Shown here: positions 19,801 to 31,115 of the stretch, piece by piece | How positions within the stretch are numbered: position 1 is the stretch's first letter | Layout: each line of letters starts with the position of its first letter | Origin: Hyaloraphidium curvatum | Lineage: Eukaryota; Monoblepharomycota; Hyaloraphidiomycetes; Hyaloraphidiales; Hyaloraphidiaceae | Length of the DNA stretch: 64,000 nucleotides | Direction: 5' to 3' | Assembly: GCA_025558095.1 (NCBI GenBank) | Contig: JAIVFI010000013.1 | Coordinates: 620,001-684,000, forward strand | The notes under the pieces: generated by a model | The model's input: the letters and a program-made list of their open reading frames with translations, nothing else | Databases searched by the model: none | Told to the model about the DNA's origin: nothing | Program-made: the position numbers and the translations under genes

Positions 19801-21291
19801 ATGACCGGAGAGGGGCCGCGGCGGTCGGCGCGTCTGCAGCAGCGCGCTGTTGACGCGTCGGCGACAGCGGAGCCTACCGAAGCCGAGGTCGAGGAGGCCC
19901 GGAAGCTTCTCGGCGCTTTCGCCGCCGGCGAGGACGCCCGGACGGCCGAAAGGAGACGGACGCAGACCCCGGGCTTTGTTCCCTACTGGGGACGCTTCCT
20001 CTCGGTCTTCGGCCGACACGACCACCCGCTCGTGGCCGCCGCCCGCGCCGGCTACGCGCGGAAGGCCCTCGCCTTGCTCCGCGCGGGCAGCCCGGTGGAC
20101 GCCTCTGATACCGTCGTCGGGTTCCTCTCCGAGAGCGGGCCGGGGCGGCAGGACAGGCAGTGGCAGCACACCAGCGAGACCGGGCTCGTCGCGGCCTGCA
20201 TGGGCGGCCACGCGGGCGTCGCGAAGGTGCTGCTCGACCATGGTGCGAATCCGTCGTGGAGGACCTTCGTGATCCCGGGCGTGAAGTCCCCGCAATCCCA
20301 ACGAGACGACCAGTGGACCCCCCTGGCGGCGGCACGCGCCTCGGGTTCCGCGGCGTGCGTGGAGCTCGTTGAGGCCGGCCTTTTCCGAAAGAAGCTGGCC
20401 TTCTTCGAGAAGGTGCTCGATTTCCGCCGCAGACTCGCCAAATTCGAGGACGAGGACGAACGGGACGGCGCGTACCATGCCCGCTTCGAGGAGCTCGCGG
20501 ACATGTACCTCCACGGGACCGGAACGGCCAAGTCCACCTCGCTCGCGGCGACGTGGTACATCCGGAGCATCGAGTCCAAAAAGGCGGAGCATTGCTGGGA
20601 CCTCCCTCGGGCTCTCGAACCGCTGCGCCGCCTCGCGGAGGAGGAACTGGAACCCCTTGCCGTGGAGTTCTTTGCCGGCGGCAGGGACCGGCCCTATATC
20701 GAAGCCGTGGAAGCCCACCAGGCGCGCATGCGGACTTTCCACGAGGAAGACCGCCGCCGGAAAGAGGCCGAAGCCGCCAAGCGGGCGGCGTTCGACGCCG
20801 CCTTTGCCGAGATCCGCGAGGCCGAGAAGCAGCGATGCCGCCGCCCCCGCCAGATCACGGGCCGGAACCTGTCCACGGGTTGGTGCACCAACAACCGGTG
20901 CAGCTCCGCGGATTACTGCACGTACGACCACCTCCAATCGGACCTCCCACCCGCGTGCATGCACGGGACGGGGTGCAGGTTCGGCGCGCTATGCGTTTCC
21001 AACCACCTTCCTATGAGGACGGATGCTGCGATGAAGCGCTACCGGGAGACTTTCCTCGTCGCAGAGCGGTGGACTTGGGACGATCCGCTGGATCCGCTGG
21101 TCCTGAAGCTGGAAGAGGAGGAAGAGGACGATGACGATGATCCACGCAGCTCGGAGATCAGACCCATGGCTGAACCCGACGAAATTGATGCTTTCCTCAA
21201 GGGCGTCAAGCCGGAGCAGGCTTTGGATGACGACCGCGGATCCGAATATGCGGACTGCGAGGACGGGCTTTGGTCCGATGCGGAGATGTAG
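19801..21291 (+). CDS. Ankyrin-repeat protein with tandem CCCH zinc fingers
   Basis: A single-exon frame of 496 residues. Ankyrin-like repeats are visible at ~80-200 (HPLVAAARAGYARKALALL, GLVAACMGGHAGVAKVLLDH, TPLAAARASGSAACVELV). A coiled-coil-like helix rich in E/R/K follows (~320-360). Residues ~370-420 hold two tandem CCCH fingers: C-x4-C-x5-C-x3-H (CTNNRCSSADYCTYDH) and C-x5-C-x5-C-x3-H (CMHGTGCRFGALCVSNH). The tail is strongly acidic (EEEEEDDDDD). CCCH fingers of this spacing usually bind RNA, and ankyrin repeats bind proteins, so a role in RNA handling is inferred. A WYIRSIESKKAEH segment recalls a SEL1-type helix pair. Ankyrin plus CCCH is a known but uncommon combination. Confidence 0.75.
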   Translation: MTGEGPRRSARLQQRAVDASATAEPTEAEVEEARKLLGAFAAGEDARTAERRRTQTPGFVPYWGRFLSVFGRHDHPLVAAARAGYARKALALLRAGSPVDASDTVVGFLSESGPGRQDRQWQHTSETGLVAACMGGHAGVAKVLLDHGANPSWRTFVIPGVKSPQSQRDDQWTPLAAARASGSAACVELVEAGLFRKKLAFFEKVLDFRRRLAKFEDEDERDGAYHARFEELADMYLHGTGTAKSTSLAATWYIRSIESKKAEHCWDLPRALEPLRRLAEEELEPLAVEFFAGGRDRPYIEAVEAHQARMRTFHEEDRRRKEAEAAKRAAFDAAFAEIREAEKQRCRRPRQITGRNLSTGWCTNNRCSSADYCTYDHLQSDLPPACMHGTGCRFGALCVSNHLPMRTDAAMKRYRETFLVAERWTWDDPLDPLVLKLEEEEEDDDDDPRSSEIRPMAEPDEIDAFLKGVKPEQALDDDRGSEYADCEDGLWSDAEM

Positions 21292-21432
21292 TCCCATCAC
21301 GAGAATGGCAGCTTTCCAGCGACACAATACATCGCTCCTGAGATGAAGGCTGCCTGCGGAAATGCCGGTCAACAGGGGTCCCTCGTCGCCGTGTCGGATG
21401 CGGCACGCTGTGCTGGCCCAACCAACTCCGCC

Positions 21433-24400
21433 ATGCCCTCCAACCCGTTCCTGGACCCGTTTGCCGACCCGCACGCGGCGAATGCAAACGGCTCGGTTCC
21501 GTCTCCCGGTGCCGGGGAGCAGGCGCGGCCGTCGGGGGGCCGCCCGCCCGCGGTGGGCCCGAAGCCTCCGGACGAGCTGGCCGCGGCGCTGGCGCGGAGG
21601 CTGCGCGTGACGGAGGGCGCGCTGCCGGCCGTGTCGGAGACGCCGCCGGTGCTGCCGCCGCCGGTGCCCGCGAGGCCGTCGCAGAAGAGGGCCGCCTCGA
21701 ACCCGTTCGCGGACGACGCGGCGAAAGGAGCCGCGCCCACTCGGCCCACGGACACGAACGGAATCGGGGCAGCTAAATTGCTCTGGGATGCTAAAGACCG
21801 AAACACCGTGGAGCCGGGCGCAGAGGCCCGGAATGCGCGGGAGCGGGCAGAGGCACCCCCGCCAATGGAGAGGCCCGCCTTGCCTGAGCGGCCGGCGCTG
21901 CCACCCCGGCCGACGAGCCGAACCGTGTCGGTTTCTTCGACGCCACCGACTCCTACATCTTCAACTGGCGCGAGGGCGCCCTCGAATCCGTTCCTGGCGG
22001 CCACCATGCCGACAAGGACCGACACCAGGACACCCCCGGAACCCAGAACCTCGCCGTCCCGTGCCCTTTCGCGGCCGCCGTCAACAGTTGCCTCCACCCC
22101 TCCCACTTCCCGCCCCCATTCGGTCGCCGGTCCTCCCGCCGCGCCGAGTGCGGTCAATCGCCGCCCCCCGTTCCTGGGCAACGAGCTTACTTACAAGGGC
22201 ACCCGCGCCGCTCTGTGCTCGGGCGATTTGGTCGTCACCGTGGGCCAGGACAGGGTGCGGCTGTGGGGCTTCCCTGACTACAACCAGTTCGCGGTCCAGA
22301 GGGGGCAGCCTTTGGATTTCGGAGGCAAGGAGCTCAAGGGCCCAACTGCGGTGCGTTGCGCCTTTTGCTCATATTCATTCGATCCACTGATGCCTTCCCA
22401 CTTCGCCAGATGTCATTTGTTCCGCCCCCGATATCCTCCGCGGGCGCCTACGGCCACCACCTCTGGGTCGGCACCGCCTCCGGCGACGTCCTGCACGTCG
22501 ACTGCGCCTCAGCCTCCGTCGTCGACCGCCGCGAACCCACCTCCCGCGGCGCCGGCGCCGTCACCCATCTCGGCCACCTCGGCGGCGGCCTCGTTTCCGC
22601 GCAGGGCACGGGCGGCATGTACTGCGCGCACGAGAACGGCGCGCTCACCCTCTGGGGCACGATCGGCGTGCAGCCCCCCCGCGGGGGCGAGGGCTTCTCC
22701 CTCCGCGGCGGCCCGGTCCGCGCGCGCCGGATGAACGGCAAGCGCTCGCACGTGCTCCCCCTGGGCTCGGACCTGTGGACCAGCGGGGCGGACGGCCGCC
22801 CCGTGTTGGAGGTGTACGGGTGCGCCGAGGGCGATGCGTTCGGCCCACGCAGGGCGGATCCCGGTTCCGGTGCCGGGGCGGTGTGCTGCCTTGTGGGCAG
22901 CGCGGGGATGGGGATCGCTGGGAGCGTGCACGAGGACGGGAGGGTGGCGTGGTTCGATTCCCGGACTTTGCAGCTCCTGGGCACCGGCAAGCTGGAGACG
23001 AGCGCCAGGGCTGCGTGCGGGGTGCTGGTGGAGGAGGATCCCGACGCCGGAGGAGCGCAGCTGTGGGTCGGGCTGGGAAGCGGGCGGATATGCGTGTACG
23101 ACGTGCGGCGCGCGGCGGGGGGTGGGATGGAGATGGCGCTGGCCAAGGAGTTCGAGGCGTCGGAGAAGCCAGCGGCTGTGCTGTCGCTCATGGACGACCG
23201 GGCGGTGCTCCCCTCGGGCGCGCCGAGGCGCAAGACGCTGCAGGTGACCTCGCTCAACGCGGACGGCCAAGTGCGGCTATGGGACGGGTTCCTGGTGCGG
23301 GATCGGCTGGACGCCGAGCTCATCAGGCGGGCGCCCAGGTTTTCGGTCGAGAGGGAGCTCACCGCCCTCGTGGCCACATGGAACGTCGGGGCCGCCAAAC
23401 CCCCCGAGGCGGGCGGGCTGGGCGCCGCGAGCCTCGCGGACGTGCAGGCTTTCCGCAGGCTGCTGGTGGACGGCTGCCCCGAACCCTGGCTCTCGCGGGA
23501 CCCGCAAGGGCCGGACCTCATCGTCGTGGGCTTGCAGGAGATCGTGGACCTGGACAAGACCACAACGCAGGCAAAGAGCTTCATCAAGGGCACCCAGAGG
23601 GGGATACATTCGGCGCCCGTGAACGAGCCGTCGCGGTACACGGCGTGGCAGGACGCGCTGACCCGGCTGGTCCGGGAATCGTTCCCGCGCGCGGGATACG
23701 AGCTCGTGGACACGACGGGCCTCGTCGGGCTCCTCCTGTGCACTTTTGTGCGGGAGTCCTCCCAGCGCGGCTTCCGCATCTCGGGCCTTCAGGCCGAGAG
23801 CGTCAAGACCGGGGTCAAAGGCCTGCACGGGAACAAGGGCGCGCTCATGATTCGGTTCTGCGCCGACGACAGCTCGCTGGCATTTGTCAACTGCCACCTG
23901 CCCGCGCACCAGGAAAAGGTGTGGGAGCGCAACCTGGACTTTGCGGCCATCGCCACGGCGTCGAAGCTGCCCCCGCTGGACCCTTGGACGGGGCCGGGCG
24001 GCAGGTGGGATACCGAGGCGCCTGCGGCGGGCAGGACGGTCGGAGGCGGCGACGGCGGGATGCTCCTGGACCACGAGACCATCTTTTGGTTCGGCGACCT
24101 CAACTACCGGATCGATATGGCGCGCCCCGCGGTGCTCGAAGCCATCGCCCGCGGCGAATGGGAGCGGCTGCTGGAAAAGGACCAGCTGTCGCAGCAGCTC
24201 TCCCTTCCCGGCAGCTCCCTCCTGCGCACGTTTTCCGAGACCCCGCCCGGCTTCGCCCCGACCTTCAAGTTCGACGTCGGCACCGACAACTACGACACCT
24301 CGGACAAGCAGCGCATCCCTGCGTGGTGCGACCGAGTGCTCCACCGCGGCCCCGCGGTGCGGCAGCTCGCGTACCGCTCCCACCCCGTGCGGTGCAGCGA

Positions 24401-24578
24401 CCACCGTCCCGTCACGGCGGCGTTCGGGTTCGCTGTGAGGTCGGCCAACCCGGCGATGAGGCAGAAAGAGGCCGAGGCGGCGACCGAGGCTGCGAGGGCG
24501 GGCGCAGCGAGGCGGGCGAGGGCGGTGGCGGCGGGGGTCGAGGCCGAAGTGGCTCTGTGCGGGCCCAGGCGCGGCTAG
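21433..24578 (+). CDS. WD40-like inositol polyphosphate 5-phosphatase
   Basis: Two exons (21433-22350, 22410-24578; 59-nt intron, phase 0) give 1028 residues. The first ~250 residues are Pro/Ser-rich with three NPF motifs (SNPFLDPF, SNPFADD, SNPFLA), which in other proteins bind EH domains of endocytic adaptors. Next comes a beta-propeller region (VTVGQDRVRLWGF, HHLWVGTASGDVLHV, LTSLNADG-type strands). The catalytic domain is complete: ATWNVGAAKP, VGLQEIVDL, GNKGALMIRF, FVNCHLPAHQ, FWFGDLNYRI, KQRIPAWCDRVL and CSDHRPVTAAF. The family removes the 5-phosphate from PI(4,5)P2 and related inositides at the plasma membrane and endosomes. The ATG at 21433 has good context (ctccgccATG). Confidence 0.9.
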
Positions 24579-24607
24579 GCACGCCAAGGGTGCACTAGGA
24601 CGAGCAC

Positions 24608-25087
24608 TCAGCCCGTCAGCGAGGCCAGGAGCCGGGCGTTGTAGTCGCCGAAGCAACCAGCGAGCAGCGCGTCCCAGGTGACGAACGCCACGCGGCCCGA
24701 CTCCTCCGTGTCGAACTTTGCATCCAGAGGATTCGCATTCCTGCGGTAAAAGTCCGACTTCTCCTTGACTCTGAAGGTGTGGGTCACGAACGCGTCCGGC
24801 TCGCCCGCCCGCTCCTCGGCCGCGAAGCACAGCTCGACGTCGCCGCGGTCCAATGAAATTCCGGTCTCCTCCTTTAATTCCCTCAGCGCCGCGCCGGTAA
24901 AGTCCAATTCGTCGGCCTCGCGCGGCTCCAGCTTGCCACCGGGCAGGCCGAAGTCGGTGTGGTCCGAGCGACGCGACACGGCCAGCACGAGCGATTCCCG
25001 CGGCTCCGACGGGCGCGAGAGGAGCAGGATCACGGCCGCGAGGCGTCGGCCTTGGAGCCTGGACGGATTCGTCCAGTCCTCGGCCAT
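24608..25087 (-). CDS. Nudix hydrolase
   Basis: A single-exon frame of 159 residues. The Nudix signature is present as GGKLEPRE, then eleven residues, then RELKEETGI. The classic motif has seven residues between the first Glu and REU, so this copy has a four-residue insertion in the loop. The REU-x-EE-x-GU metal-binding part is intact. Flanking strands (AAVILLLSR and TDFGLPGG) are typical. The family hydrolyses nucleoside diphosphates linked to another moiety; the substrate is not evident. No targeting signal was seen. It converges closely (about 30 bp) on the 5-phosphatase gene. Confidence 0.8.
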   Translation of the reverse strand: MAEDWTNPSRLQGRRLAAVILLLSRPSEPRESLVLAVSRRSDHTDFGLPGGKLEPREADELDFTGAALRELKEETGISLDRGDVELCFAAEERAGEPDAFVTHTFRVKEKSDFYRRNANPLDAKFDTEESGRVAFVTWDALLAGCFGDYNARLLASLTG

Positions 25088-25273
25088 GGTGTCTGTTTGA
25101 GAATGAAGGGGATCCGCGTCCCCTGGTCCTGGACTGCGATCGGACAGGCAAGCCGTCGCGCGAGATCATTACATTCGCTGGTTGTGAGAGAGCCATGGCA
25201 TCCTATCTACACGGCCCCCGCGGGCCCCGGAACCCCCCCCGCACCCCCCAAGGCCGGCCCCAATTAGTCAGCC

Positions 25274-27219
25274 TCACAGCGGGATCGCGAACCACCGGTG
25301 CCTCAGCACCTCCTCGATCGTCGCCCTCCGCGCCGGGTCCTTCTCCAGCAGCCGGTCCATGAGGTCGATGCACTCGGGAGAGCGCGAGTACCGCGGCGTG
25401 GCGTACCGGAGGTGGATGGCCTGCTGCGCATCGGCAAAGGGGAGCTCGCCGCAGCAGATGGTGTAGAGGAGGATGCCGAGGGACCACATCTCGGCTTCGG
25501 GGCCGCGGTAGCGGGCGCCGAGGAGGATTTCGGGCTGGACGAACCACCAGAATGGTTAGCCTCGAAAACAAGCGCCAGACGCCAAGAAGGACACCCACGG
25601 GACAGTACTGAAGCGTGCCATAATACCGGTCAAAATAGCCCTCAGGGGAAGTGGGGATGAAGGAAGCGTTGCCGAGGTCGATCAGCTTGACCGTGAGGTT
25701 CGAGTCAATGACGACCTGAAACACCAGGCGGCGCCGATAAGCACGCAGACAACCCCCCAAACCAACAAATTCGACCCACGTTCTCGTCCTTGATGTCCCT
25801 GTGCACGATCCCGCACCGCACCTGCAGGTAAAAGACCGCCTCGGCGATCTGCCGGAAGATGTGCCGCGCCTGCGGCTCGGTAAAGTACTGCAGCTTCTCG
25901 ATGGCCTCGAACAGATCGCACGACGCGCGCTTGCGCACGCCCGTGACCGGCGCGGGCGGGAGGGAGGACGGCGAGGGGCGGGGAGGGGGAGGCGGCGGGA
26001 CCGGCGGGCGGGTCTCCTGCACCGCCTGCGCCGCGGCCTGCGCCTGCGCCGAATGCGGCGCGTGCCCGTGACCCTGCGCGTGGGGATGCGGCGCGTGCGA
26101 GTGCGAGGCGCCGCCGGGCACAGGCGCCTTCGAGGAGGACGAGGAGGGGGCCGGGCCGCCGTTGGGCCCGTGCGCGTTCAGGTTGGGGAAGAAGCGGCCC
26201 GGCCCGGGCGGCCGGCCGGGCGCGGTGCCACCGACGCCGCCGGGTATCATGCCCGGCTCCCCGCCGGCCTCCAAGGTGTTCACCGGCGGGGTCGGCGGCG
26301 GCGTGAGAGGCGTGGCCTTCTTGCCCGCCTGCCCCGGCTGCGCCCCGCCGGCAGACGGCCCAGCATTGTTCGCCGGCCCGAAATCAGACGACGCCCCCGA
26401 GCCGCCCGAGCCCGAACGCGCGCTCTGAGCGTCCCCGGCGGGCTCGGCGGGGCCCTTGCCGCGGGCCGCGGCGGACTGCCCAGGGCCAGGCAGGCCGAGG
26501 TTGCCCGCGACCGAGATCTCCATGCGATCGATGCGCTCGTCGTCGTCCTCCTCCGAGTCCTCGTCCGCCGAGCCGCTCTCGACGTCCTCCGAGTCCGAGT
26601 CGGCGTCGCCGTCGTCCTCGTCGCTCTCCTCGTCGACGAAGATGTGGGCATCGCGGCTCTTGACCGACGTCACCAGGGAGTCCGTGAGCACCGAGCACGA
26701 CGGCAGGTCGACCTTGCGCTCCCACGACGTGCCGTGCAGCTCCATGACCAGGATGAAGAAGCGCACGTCCTCGAAGCAGTCGAAATAGGTGACGATGCCC
26801 GGGTGCCGGATGCGCCGCAGCAGGTACACCTCCAGCGGCACGACCGCCGACGTGTGCGGTTGGCCCATGTAGCGGCCGCCGTCCGAGCCGGGGTTGACGC
26901 CGGGGCCGCCGGCAAAGTACGTCTCGTCCTTGACCCACGACTGCGAGGACACTCTCGACTTTAAGATGAACTTGGCGCACACCTCGCGGCCGTCGGCGTG
27001 GCGCACGGCCGACATGCAGAAGCCGCAGCCGCCGGCGCCGAGCTCGTCCTCGATGGCGTACAGCGCCTTGAACGCCGGCGGCAGCGGGTGCTTGCGCAGG
27101 TACCGCAGCGCGATGCTCTGCGTCGCCGGCGCCTGCGGCACGCTCTGGATGGCCACGCCGGGCCCGCCAGAGCCGCCCGCGCCCCCGCCGCCGGGCACGG
27201 GCCCGCCGGCCGCCGACAT
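25274..27219 (-). CDS. PAS-kinase-like Ser/Thr kinase with a large acidic insert
   Basis: Exons 27219-25780, 25715-25599 and 25534-25274, joined by two 64-nt introns that both start GTGGGT, give 605 residues. The N-lobe is at ~55-165 (GAGGCG loop, CAKFILK with the Lys, FFILVMELHG hinge). A stretch of ~245 residues (about 185-428), acidic then Pro/Ala/His-rich, interrupts the domain. The C-lobe resumes with ARHIFRQIAEAVFYL, HRDIKDEN and LIDLGNASF (DLG in place of DFG), then QYCPPEILLG, ARYRGPEAEMWSLGILLYT and the final RHRWF. The HRDIKDEN and WSLGILLYT blocks resemble PASK/Psk1 kinases, which sense nutrients. No PAS domain is seen. Kinase activity is likely because the catalytic Asp, Asn and Lys are present. 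Confidence 0.85.
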
Positions 27220-27473
27220 GGGCGTGCCTGAACCGGTTTGGTGTTGCGAGAGGGCTTAGGGAACCGCCCGCCTAGAGCTTCTATCGGCTGTCCCTTGCCA
27301 CAGGACTGCACCGATCTGGGCCTCTCACGCTAACGGAAAGTACTATGAAACAGCAGACACAGGCTGGGCAGCTTCCCAGGAACTTCCCCGTGCAGACACA
27401 GCCGCGATGCGCTCCGATCCCCGCCGCGGCGCGCACGCCCCACACATTCACGTGCTCGACCAACCCGATCTAT

Positions 27474-30400
27474 CTACACGGGCCCGACCTCCGACAGCCC
27501 GCAGTCCTGCAGCAGCACCGTGCTGAAATGGTTCTGCGGCCCCGGCCGGTCGTGCTCCTCCAGCAGCCCGATCAGCACCCGCTTGCTCCGCAGCGCGAGG
27601 GGCTTCACCCGTGCCCGCGTGCCGAGCACACTCAGCGTCTGCAGGTGGAACTGCAGGCTCTTGATGATCCGGAAGAAGTCGCTCCAGGTCATGCGCTGCA
27701 CCTCGGAGTGGGTCAACGGGCGGGCCGGGTCGCCGCGCGAATGCAGGTGGTGCTGCACGGTCGCGGCCAGGAAGGTCGCGCCCGGCGTGGCCGGCCGTTC
27801 GAAGAGGCCGTCTGCTGCGGGCGTCGGTGCAGCATCGGGCATCGGCAAGGGACGCGCCTTGGGCGGAGACCGCATGAAGCTGGGCGGCATGGGCGACGGC
27901 GCGTGCAGCCCGTCCAGGCTGGCGGCGCGGTCCTCCAGCTCCTGGTGGTGGTCCCCGGCCGACGTGAAACCCAGCAGATCCTCCAAATCCCGGGTGTTGC
28001 CGGCCAGAAGGCCCGTCAGCATAGGCGAAAACGGCCGCTCGGGCCCGTTCGTATCGCTCCGCGCTAGGACATTGGCAGGCTCGCCAAACAGGATGTGGCT
28101 CGGGTCGTCGTCGTCGTCCGCGCCCAAAAAGGCGCTGGACATGGCCGGATCGACGCCCTTTATCAGCGGGTTCGCGAGCCCGTTGCCGTCCTCGGTGACC
28201 ATCAGCTGCGGCGTCGGCAGCCGCTCGGGTCCGTCGACGGGCTCCTCCTTAGGCACCACGATCGTCGGCAGGGGCGCGGGCTGCACCGCAACCGGCATGC
28301 CGGACGGCGCAGGCCCCACCTGGAGGGACGCCTGCAGGCCTGCTCCAAGCGTTGGCTGGACTGATCCTTGCAGCGCCGCCGGCGGCAGCGGCGGCGGCAC
28401 CAGCTGTTCCTGCTCGACGGGCGCCGGCGATCCCTCGCCCTCGTGCCCGTCCCCGTCGGGCATCACCGTCACGACGTTGCCCACGACGGCCAGCTTCCAC
28501 CGCCCGCTGAGCCGCTTCTTGAGCGCCAGCAGCCAGATGACGTGCATCAGCGCCGTCATGTGCACGGCAAAGATGTGGAACGGCGTCGTGAGCTTGCTCT
28601 CCTCCCCGGCGACGAGCATCATCCTCAGCACGCGGCCGGAGCGGATCGCCGATTCCATGCAGAGGTGGAAGCTCGGGCTCTTTTCCCACCCGGGCGTGAC
28701 CAGGTTGCCGGTCGGGGAGTGGAGCAGGCACCCTGCAGCGTGGAAGACGAGCAGCGTGTGCAAGAGGACGACGACGGAGCGCGGGCCGTCCGTGTGGGAG
28801 CGGTCGAAGGCGGCGGCCGTGGGGCCGAGGATGACGCCTTCCTTGTCCATGAGCCGGACCGAGGGGTCCAGGCCGTCGTACCACGTCTGCAGGCGCTTCT
28901 GGAGCTGCTCCAGCACGGGGTTGGGGAGGTACGGCTCGGTGCGGGAGGCGACGCACTCGTGGCGCTGTGGAAACGTCGAACGAGTGAGGAAGTTCGGATG
29001 GGGAAACTTGGAGCGAAGGCGACTCACGTAGACGGTAATGCTCCCGATGATGCCCTGGAGACCGATCAGCGAAAACCACGCGCTCCGCGGTGCTGTCCTC
29101 TGGAACTTGACGTCCAGGTTTGCCATGGCATCGGCGAGGTAGTGTGCCTTTTGCGTCGTCGGCGACGGATCCTCGTCGTCGTGCAGGAAGCCCTCGCCGA
29201 TGGGGAGCCGCAGGCGGCATTCGGCGTCCGAGATGAGCGGCAGGTGCTCCCAGATGGCCGCGATTTGCCTGCAAATGAATGATTAGACGATGGGGAACCC
29301 AACAGCGGCGCCGAACCCACTTGTCTACGATGTAGAGCGACCACCAGATCCTCCTGCTCGTCTCCTTCTCCCCGTTCGTCCACGGGCACTCGACGCCCCT
29401 CTCGCTCTCCACGCCCCACCCGCTCTCGGGCTCCTCGTTCATGCCCAGCGCCCGGGCCATGTTGAGCGTGAGCATGAAGAGCGAGTATGTCACGGGCGAC
29501 TCAAGCGTCATTGAGAGGCTGGGCATGATGCAGAGCAGGACGAGCAGCAGGTCCCGGAGCGCCGGCACCGGCAGACGGGAAGGAGGAACGCCCAGCTGGT
29601 TGAGGACGGTGTAGAGCACATTCTTGGCGTGCAGGTGGAAGTTCTGGACCGTCGTCTTGTCGGCCCCCTGCAGGTCCGCCGAGACCGGGACCATCTCCGT
29701 CTGCTGCACGAAGTTGGTCCAGGTGGCATCGTCCGAAAGCATGTCAGTGTAGTAGTAGCGGTGCAGGAGCGGCACGAAGGGGAGGATGTTGCGGAAGTAG
29801 GTCCTCACGACCTCGGCAAACTCGTCCATCCGCCGGAAGGCCTCGAAGGTGATGAAATCCAGGAAGCGCTCTTCGCTGCGCCGGCGTCGGTGCTGCGTGG
29901 AGGCGGACATGGGGAACGGCATCGTGGGATCGTCGAAACCCTGAGTGGTGGGTGCCCTCGGCGGCGGCCGGCCGACGGCGTAGCCCATGTCCATGGGAGG
30001 CCGGGGCCCACCGTACGGCACTTGCTCACCGTACGGCACTTGGTCGGGGATCGGCCGCGAAGCAAAAGGAAGCTCCGTTCCGGAGCCTCCGGCGGGGCTG
30101 CCAAAGAGGGATCCGGATCGGGGGTGCTCGGGTCGCTCCTGCCAGGAAGGCTGGCCACCATAGTCCATCATGCCGTTCCGCGGCGACTCGTCAGGAAAGA
30201 AAGGAAGTTGCGCCTGCGGCGGTGGAGCGTGACGGAGGGAGCCGCTGTGCCCGCCGTTGAGGAAGCCGTTCGGACCATGTTGAACGGGGGGGAAGGCGCC
30301 CGCACTCCTCAGGTCCGGAGAGTAGTAGTTGTTGGGTCCCACAGGTGCGGCCTGGAGCACTGCCGGCGGAACGTTGGGCACGCCATAAGGGCGCTCGACC

Positions 30401-31115
30401 TCGCCCCACGACTGAGGGCCCCGCGAGCCAGAAGGCTCGCGCGACCTCTTCGCCGGCCTCACGACCGGCTCGTGCCCGCCGCCCAGCACGAAATCGTCCT
30501 CGCTCGGCTCCGCGTGCGCGCTGCTGCGCTTCAGCTTCGGCGGGTTCCAAGAGTGCGTGGTGGCTTCCGTGTGATTGAAGGGCGCCAAAGGGCCGGGTAC
30601 CGTGACCGTCCTGGGCCCGTGCGGCATGGTCACTGGAGGCGGGGGCACGAGTGGAGGCACGACCGCAGGCACGAAGTTAATGTCCAGCTCCACTCCTGGT
30701 TGCCCCTGCTGCTGCGCCGCGGCAATCTTGTGGACCTTGAGCTGCTTCGACTTGTTGATGGTGTAGTGACACGGTTTGCGGAGCCGCTCGCATCTGGAGC
30801 AGACCGGTTGCTTGCCTGCATGATTGAAAATGAGGAACCGAGGGAGGCAACGGACTTCTGGGGGGCATACCGTCGCATTTGATCTTCTCCTTGGAGCAGA
30901 CTGGGAGGCAGCGGGGGACGGAACGGGCCGACGTGATGGGATCAGAGACCGGGCGCGGCTGCTACCGGCCCGGTGCCAGTACCTTCGCATGTCTTCTTGA
31001 GCGGCACGGGGCTCATCAGCGCGGCCGCCGCGGCCGAGGCCAGGTCGTCGGGCACGGGCTGCCCCCCAAACGCCGGGAACGGCAGGCCCGTCCCGCTGAC
31101 GGACGGCGCAGACAT
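27474..31115 (-). CDS. Large Zn2Cys6 transcription factor
   Basis: Five exons: 31115-30983, 30900-30871 (only 30 nt), 30815-29321, 29268-29028 and 28964-27474. They total 1129 residues, with all phases consistent. The zinc cluster is assembled from three exons: CEVCSKEKIKCDGK joins QPVCSRCERLRKPC, giving the full six-Cys pattern. A long disordered segment follows, then the fungal-specific domain (PF04082-like): VVRTYFRNILPFVPLLHRYY, LFMLTLNMARALGMNEE and SRRIWWSLYIVDK. The C-terminal third is disordered with acidic patches. Such factors bind DNA as dimers in the nucleus. The in-frame 63-nt piece 28965-29027 is called an intron because it starts GTGAGT and ends CCACAG. An ATG at 31148 is an alternative start. 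Confidence 0.88.

Noticed and set aside
22775-24598. 607-residue plus-strand frame inside the 5-phosphatase gene
   Set aside because: It is the +2 frame of a gene whose own frame holds all catalytic motifs.
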